From contig JACCTK010000133.1 of NCBI GenBank assembly GCA_013812465.1, positions 1 to 8,927 of the forward strand: a DNA stretch of 8,927 bases, read 5' to 3'. Below are positions 6,939-8,927 of the stretch, one piece after another. Position 1 is the first letter of the stretch. The number at the start of each line of letters is the position of its first letter. Below the pieces are notes generated by a model that was not told the origin of the DNA, ran no database searches, and saw nothing but the letters and a program-made list of their open reading frames with translations. The stretch comes from Actinomycetota bacterium. GTDB lineage: Bacteria; Actinomycetota; Thermoleophilia; Gaiellales; Gaiellaceae. A program made the translations under genes and the position numbers.

Positions 6939-7391
6939 CTAAGCAGCGAGGCGAGTCGTTCGTGCTCGTGCAAGCGCCTGCGACAGCCGAGCCAACATCG
7001 TCAGATCAGCATGAAGCTGGACACGAGCCAAGCCGCGAACGCGCAGGGGAGGCAACCGTACTCGTGCTTCAAGCGCCCGAACTCTCTTTCGACCGCCGCA
7101 CGGCCCCGGTACAGGTCACGCCATCGCTTCGTCTCACGCGAGATGAGCGGGTGCAGCCGAAAAGCCTTGATCCACCGCGACTTCGGGGCGCACTCTCCGG
7201 TCGGGCAGCGCCACTGGACGCGCCGCGCTTGGAGTCCGATCCCGCGAACGTCCAGGTGCCGTGCTCGCAAGTCGGCGCGAGATGGTCGCCACGCTTCACG
7301 AAGGGTGTCTGGCGAAGCGGGATGATCGGGGCGGCTCCGATGCGCTCGCAAGCCGCGTAGACAGGCTTCACGTCAAGCCCTTGTCGAGCGC
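6939..7391 (-). pseudogene. IS4-superfamily DDE transposase, 3' remnant with three frameshifts
   Basis: Reading the minus strand and stepping frame three times gives a continuous transposase C-terminal half. It starts at a VALDKG segment (near 7390), then DVKPVYAACERIG...TCEHGTWTFAGSD, then WRCPTGECAPKSRW...LYRGRAAVEREFGRLK, then LRVRGLARVQLHADLTML, and ends at a TAG (6941-6939). The LYRGRAAVEREFGRLK segment carries the Y(2)R(3)E(6)K signature with the third catalytic acid (codon 7088-7090). Each shift fits one lost base: near 7375 (Tyr codon), near 7215 (Lys AAG to AG) and near 7055 (GTTT to GTT). The N-terminal half with the first catalytic Asp is absent, so the element is dead. The upstream limit (about 7380-7430) is uncertain because sequence of another gene takes over there. 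Confidence 0.8.
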
Positions 7392-7553
7392 GACGGGGCG
7401 TTCTGTTTCACGGATGCCGGGAACGCGACGCGCTGGCAGGTGCTGGACCTGCTCGTTCGGCGTTGGCCCCGGATCACCACGACCGTAGACAAGGAGCGCG
7501 GGCAGTACATCTACGGCGTCACGTCATTGACGTTCGAGCGTCTCGACCTGTGA
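7392..7553 (+). pseudogene. Truncated 3' end of an unrecognised gene
   Basis: A plus-strand frame with strongly G/C-ending codons reads about 53 residues to a TGA at 7551-7553. It includes DGAFCFTDAGNATRWQVLDL and ends YGVTSLTFERLDL. No start codon or ribosome-binding site precedes it; its upstream side runs directly into the transposase remnant. This looks like the tail of a gene cut by insertion or deletion. I do not recognise the family. The frame stays open back to about 7326, but that part overlaps convincing transposase sequence on the other strand and is probably not coding. A chance open frame cannot be excluded, although the codon pattern and the repeat over its stop codon argue for a real gene end. 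Confidence 0.45.
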
Positions 7554-7573
7554 GGCTGGGGTAAGACCCGTTG
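7544..7573 (+). repeat. Stop-spanning direct repeat, copy 1
   Basis: This copy begins at the last codons of the truncated gene (CGACCTG-TGA), runs through GGCTGGGGTAAG and ends at the TTG start of the next gene. Of its 30 bases, 29 match copy 2 at 7966-7999 in order, with four single-base gaps. It fills the whole spacer between the two ORFs and includes a GGGG that could serve as the ribosome-binding site for TTG 7571. Confidence 0.7.
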
Positions 7574-7975
7574 TCCCGTCGCCTCGCCTTGATCCTGATC
7601 GCACTCGCGGCGATGGCGGTACTCATCGCCTGGCAACCGTGGGACTCGGAGCGCCAGTTCGATTCGGCCCGATGGAAGGCCCTCGTCGTGGGTGGCAAAT
7701 ACTGCGATGGCGAGAGGCGCAGTGACATGGTGAGCGATCTTCTCGCGCATCATCTGCCAGCTGGCATGACATGGCCGAAGGTGCACCGTCTTCTTGGCAA
7801 ACCGCACCGCGAATGGACCGACCGCCCTCCTGTTATTGCGCGGACCTGGCTGGTCGGCCAAGCGACAATCGACTGCGCGGTTGTCTACGCCCGGTTCGTC
7901 GATGGAAGACTCGTCGAGGCGGGCTGGGGGACAACTAGCCTTATTTCAAGACTGGCCCACTACCGCGACCTGTGA
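7571..7975 (+). CDS. Small membrane-anchored protein with BamE/SmpA-like motif
   Basis: This is a 134-residue protein of unknown function. A short basic start (SRR) is followed by one hydrophobic helix (about 5-21, ending before WQPW). No lipobox Cys is present, so it is probably a signal-anchor protein with the rest outside the membrane, or a signal peptide without an obvious cleavage site. The core RRSDMVSDLLAHHLPAGMTW...LLGKP (about 49-78) matches a pattern I recognise in small BamE/SmpA-fold hypothetical proteins, where GMT-x-x-x-V-x-x-LLG-x-P follows a DLL-x-x-HL helix. A later YARFVDGRLVEAGW strand pair fits the same fold. Start TTG 7571 is chosen because it gives the complete anchor; a downstream ATG near 7613 would cut the helix. 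The gene lies between the two repeat copies and appears intact amid decayed neighbours. BamE itself works in outer-membrane assembly, which should not be assumed here. Confidence 0.65.
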   Translation: MSRRLALILIALAAMAVLIAWQPWDSERQFDSARWKALVVGGKYCDGERRSDMVSDLLAHHLPAGMTWPKVHRLLGKPHREWTDRPPVIARTWLVGQATIDCAVVYARFVDGRLVEAGWGTTSLISRLAHYRDL

Positions 7976-7999
7976 CGGCTGGAGTAAGAACCGCGATTG
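7966..7999 (+). repeat. Stop-spanning direct repeat, copy 2
   Basis: This is the 34-base counterpart of copy 1. It covers the final Asp-Leu codons and TGA of the small membrane-anchored protein, then CGGCTGGAGTAAG and on to GCGATTG. It is followed at once by a strong Shine-Dalgarno sequence and ATG. Both copies sit in the same place relative to a stop codon and a following start. Confidence 0.7.
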
Positions 8000-8005
8000 G
8001 AGGGG
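7999..8005 (+). promoter_or_regulatory. Strong Shine-Dalgarno sequence
   Basis: GGAGGGG lies five bases before ATG 8011, one of the clearest ribosome-binding sites in the window. It directly follows repeat copy 2, and it is the main reason to believe that a gene once started at 8011. Confidence 0.5.
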
Positions 8006-8010
8006 TACCG

Positions 8011-8076
8011 ATGAGAAACTACGACCAGCGAACCCGCATGGCTACTGGCTCACGGCGGTTCGCCAATCTCTCCTAG
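8011..8076 (+). CDS. 21-codon ORF, probable truncated gene start
   Basis: ATG 8011 with an ideal ribosome-binding site opens a 21-residue frame (MRNYDQRTRMATGSRRFANL plus Ser) ending at TAG 8074-8076. The product is basic and hydrophilic, and I do not recognise it. Its stop falls exactly where the 3' end of the M20 peptidase pseudogene begins on the other strand; both stop codons use the same CTAG (8073-8076). The simplest reading is the 5' end of a third gene in the repeat-linked set, cut off at the junction with the peptidase. A functional small peptide is a less likely alternative. Confidence 0.35.
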   Translation: MRNYDQRTRMATGSRRFANLS

Positions 8077-8910
8077 TTGCAGAACCTGATCGCGGCCACG
8101 GCGAACGCCTGGGCGCACGAGACGAGGCTCTCCATCGGGAGGTACTCGTCGACGGTATGCGCGCGGTCGAGCCCGCTCGGGCCGAACGCGACACACGGCA
8201 TTCCTCCGAGACGCGTGAAGGTCGCGCCGTCGTGCCAGGTTGTCCGCCCCGGCTGTGCGCGGCTGCAGGCCGACGTCGCTCGCCGCTGCGAGGAGCGCCG
8301 AGACGATCGGCGCCTCGGCGCTCTTCCGCGGACGGCACCTCCGGCGCCCACTCGATCGACGGAGGGTTCTCGGCCAGCCAGGGATCGCTCGGCCGCGCGT
8401 TGCACGCACTTCGCGACCTCGCGCTCTACTCGGCTCCCCCAGCCTTCGCGTCGGCGAAGGCGGGCAGGTAGCCGATGTGGTACGTGATGCTGCACGACGA
8501 GGGATAGCTCACCGCCCACTCGCCTCCCGACCCGACAGGCGATGCAGACGTCGTGGCCGGCTCGGGCGAGACCACATCGACATGTCCGTTGAGGAGCAGG
8601 CTCCGTCCACTTCTCGCGCCACGGAAGGTTGCAGCGAGCTGACGTCGGCCCTCGAACTCGAGCCCTTTCGGAGCGAGCTTCGAGCCCGCCACCTCCTCCG
8701 ATCGCGGCTCCCAGAGGTCGCGCTCTGCCCGGCGTCGGCCAGGCGTTCGGCGAGATACTCCTGCAACGCGCGTTCGTCGCGGGGCGGGTCGTCGGGAGCC
8801 GCCCTGGCAGTCGTGTCGAATCCGATCAGGTCGGAGACCAGCGCGACCAGCTCGTCTTCGCGTTGGGCGATGTGCTCGACGACGGTCCGTTCCCGTGTGG
8901 TCAGGCTCAT
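8073..8910 (-). pseudogene. M20-family peptidase/deacylase pseudogene (ArgE/DapE/dipeptidase-like)
   Basis: The start is ATG 8910 with a GGCGG upstream. The N-terminal segment (MSLTTRERTVVEHIAQREDE ... YLAERLADAG) is typical of M20 metallopeptidases. Following the homologous reading needs at least five frame changes, near 8728, 8450, 8387, 8325 and 8238. The recovered pieces include GHVDVVSPEP with the first metal-site His and Asp, EWAVSYPSSCSITYHIGYLP, APIVSALLAAASDVG, and the C-terminal WHDGATFTRLGGMPCVAFGP...AHTVDEYLP to a TAG at 8075-8073. The segment between VSPEP and GGEW (junction about 8525-8558) is missing. In the family it holds the bridging Asp, the catalytic Glu pair and most of the lid domain. 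Intact members are about 400-430 residues, so several hundred bases are lost. The gene cannot make an active enzyme. Exact ArgE, DapE or dipeptidase assignment is not possible. Confidence 0.82.
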
Positions 8911-8927
8911 CCGCCGGCCGTACCCCG
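8911..8927. other. Downstream edge of window
   Basis: These 17 bases lie just upstream of the peptidase pseudogene start and contain its weak GGCGG ribosome-binding site. Nothing else can be supported. Confidence 0.4.

Noticed and set aside
6934..6948. Short inverted repeat CGTTGCT-a-AGCAGCG at the transposase stop as a terminator
   Set aside because: The loop is only one base, one pair is a wobble, and no T-run follows. It is more likely incidental.
6908..7488. Plus-strand open frames over the transposase remnant
   Set aside because: The minus-strand reading gives clear transposase homology with the Y(2)R(3)E(6)K motif, so these are antisense frames.
7544..7999. Integron attC sites separating cassette ORFs
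   Set aside because: The repeats are direct, about 30 bases long and overlap the coding ends. They lack the paired inverted core sites (RYYYAAC/GTTRRRY) and the longer imperfect hairpin expected of attC, and no integrase is present.
8077..8487. Plus-strand frames over the M20 pseudogene
   Set aside because: The minus strand carries recognisable M20 peptidase segments. The plus-strand translations show no domain and are shadows.

Overview
The window reads as high-GC bacterial DNA in two parts: a tightly packed, intact metabolic and transport region (1-6691) and a decayed accessory stretch (6692-8927). G/C-ending codons, GTG/TTG starts, ATGA gene overlaps and a TANNNT-type promoter suggest an Actinomycetota-like genome, possibly Thermoleophilia. 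That placement is inference, because no rRNA or marker gene is present.

Region 1 (43-3721, + strand) holds most of a dipeptide/oligopeptide ABC importer: a DppB-type permease, a DppC-type permease, and one polypeptide fusing both ATPases (DppD+DppF). Each junction is a 4-bp ATGA overlap, so translation is probably coupled. The first ATPase half ends in the oligopeptide-type C-terminal region with four cysteines placed as in known [4Fe-4S] domains. No substrate-binding protein gene is visible; it may lie upstream of the window.

Region 2 (3725-6691) holds a divergent pair. On the minus strand is a 591-residue fusion of a major facilitator superfamily transporter with a METTL27 (WBSCR27)-like SAM methyltransferase. 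On the plus strand is an intact acyl-CoA dehydrogenase. Their start codons are only 30 bp apart. That gap holds two overlapping, oppositely oriented -10-like hexamers, and the plus-strand one is placed for a leaderless GTG start. The fusion gene converges on the ABC operon with 3 bp between the stop codons.

Region 3 (6692-8927) holds the 3' remnant of an IS4-superfamily transposase with three single-base deletions, the 3' tail of an unrecognised gene, an intact small membrane-anchored protein with a BamE/SmpA-like motif, and a 21-codon ORF behind a strong Shine-Dalgarno sequence that may be a truncated gene start. It ends with an M20-family peptidase pseudogene that has lost its catalytic core and carries at least five frameshifts. 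A ~30-bp imperfect direct repeat spans the stop codons of both the truncated gene and the small-protein gene.

I found no RNA genes, CRISPR array or convincing intrinsic terminator. The best candidates for something little described are the transporter-methyltransferase fusion with its compact divergent promoter, and the repeat-linked small ORFs.
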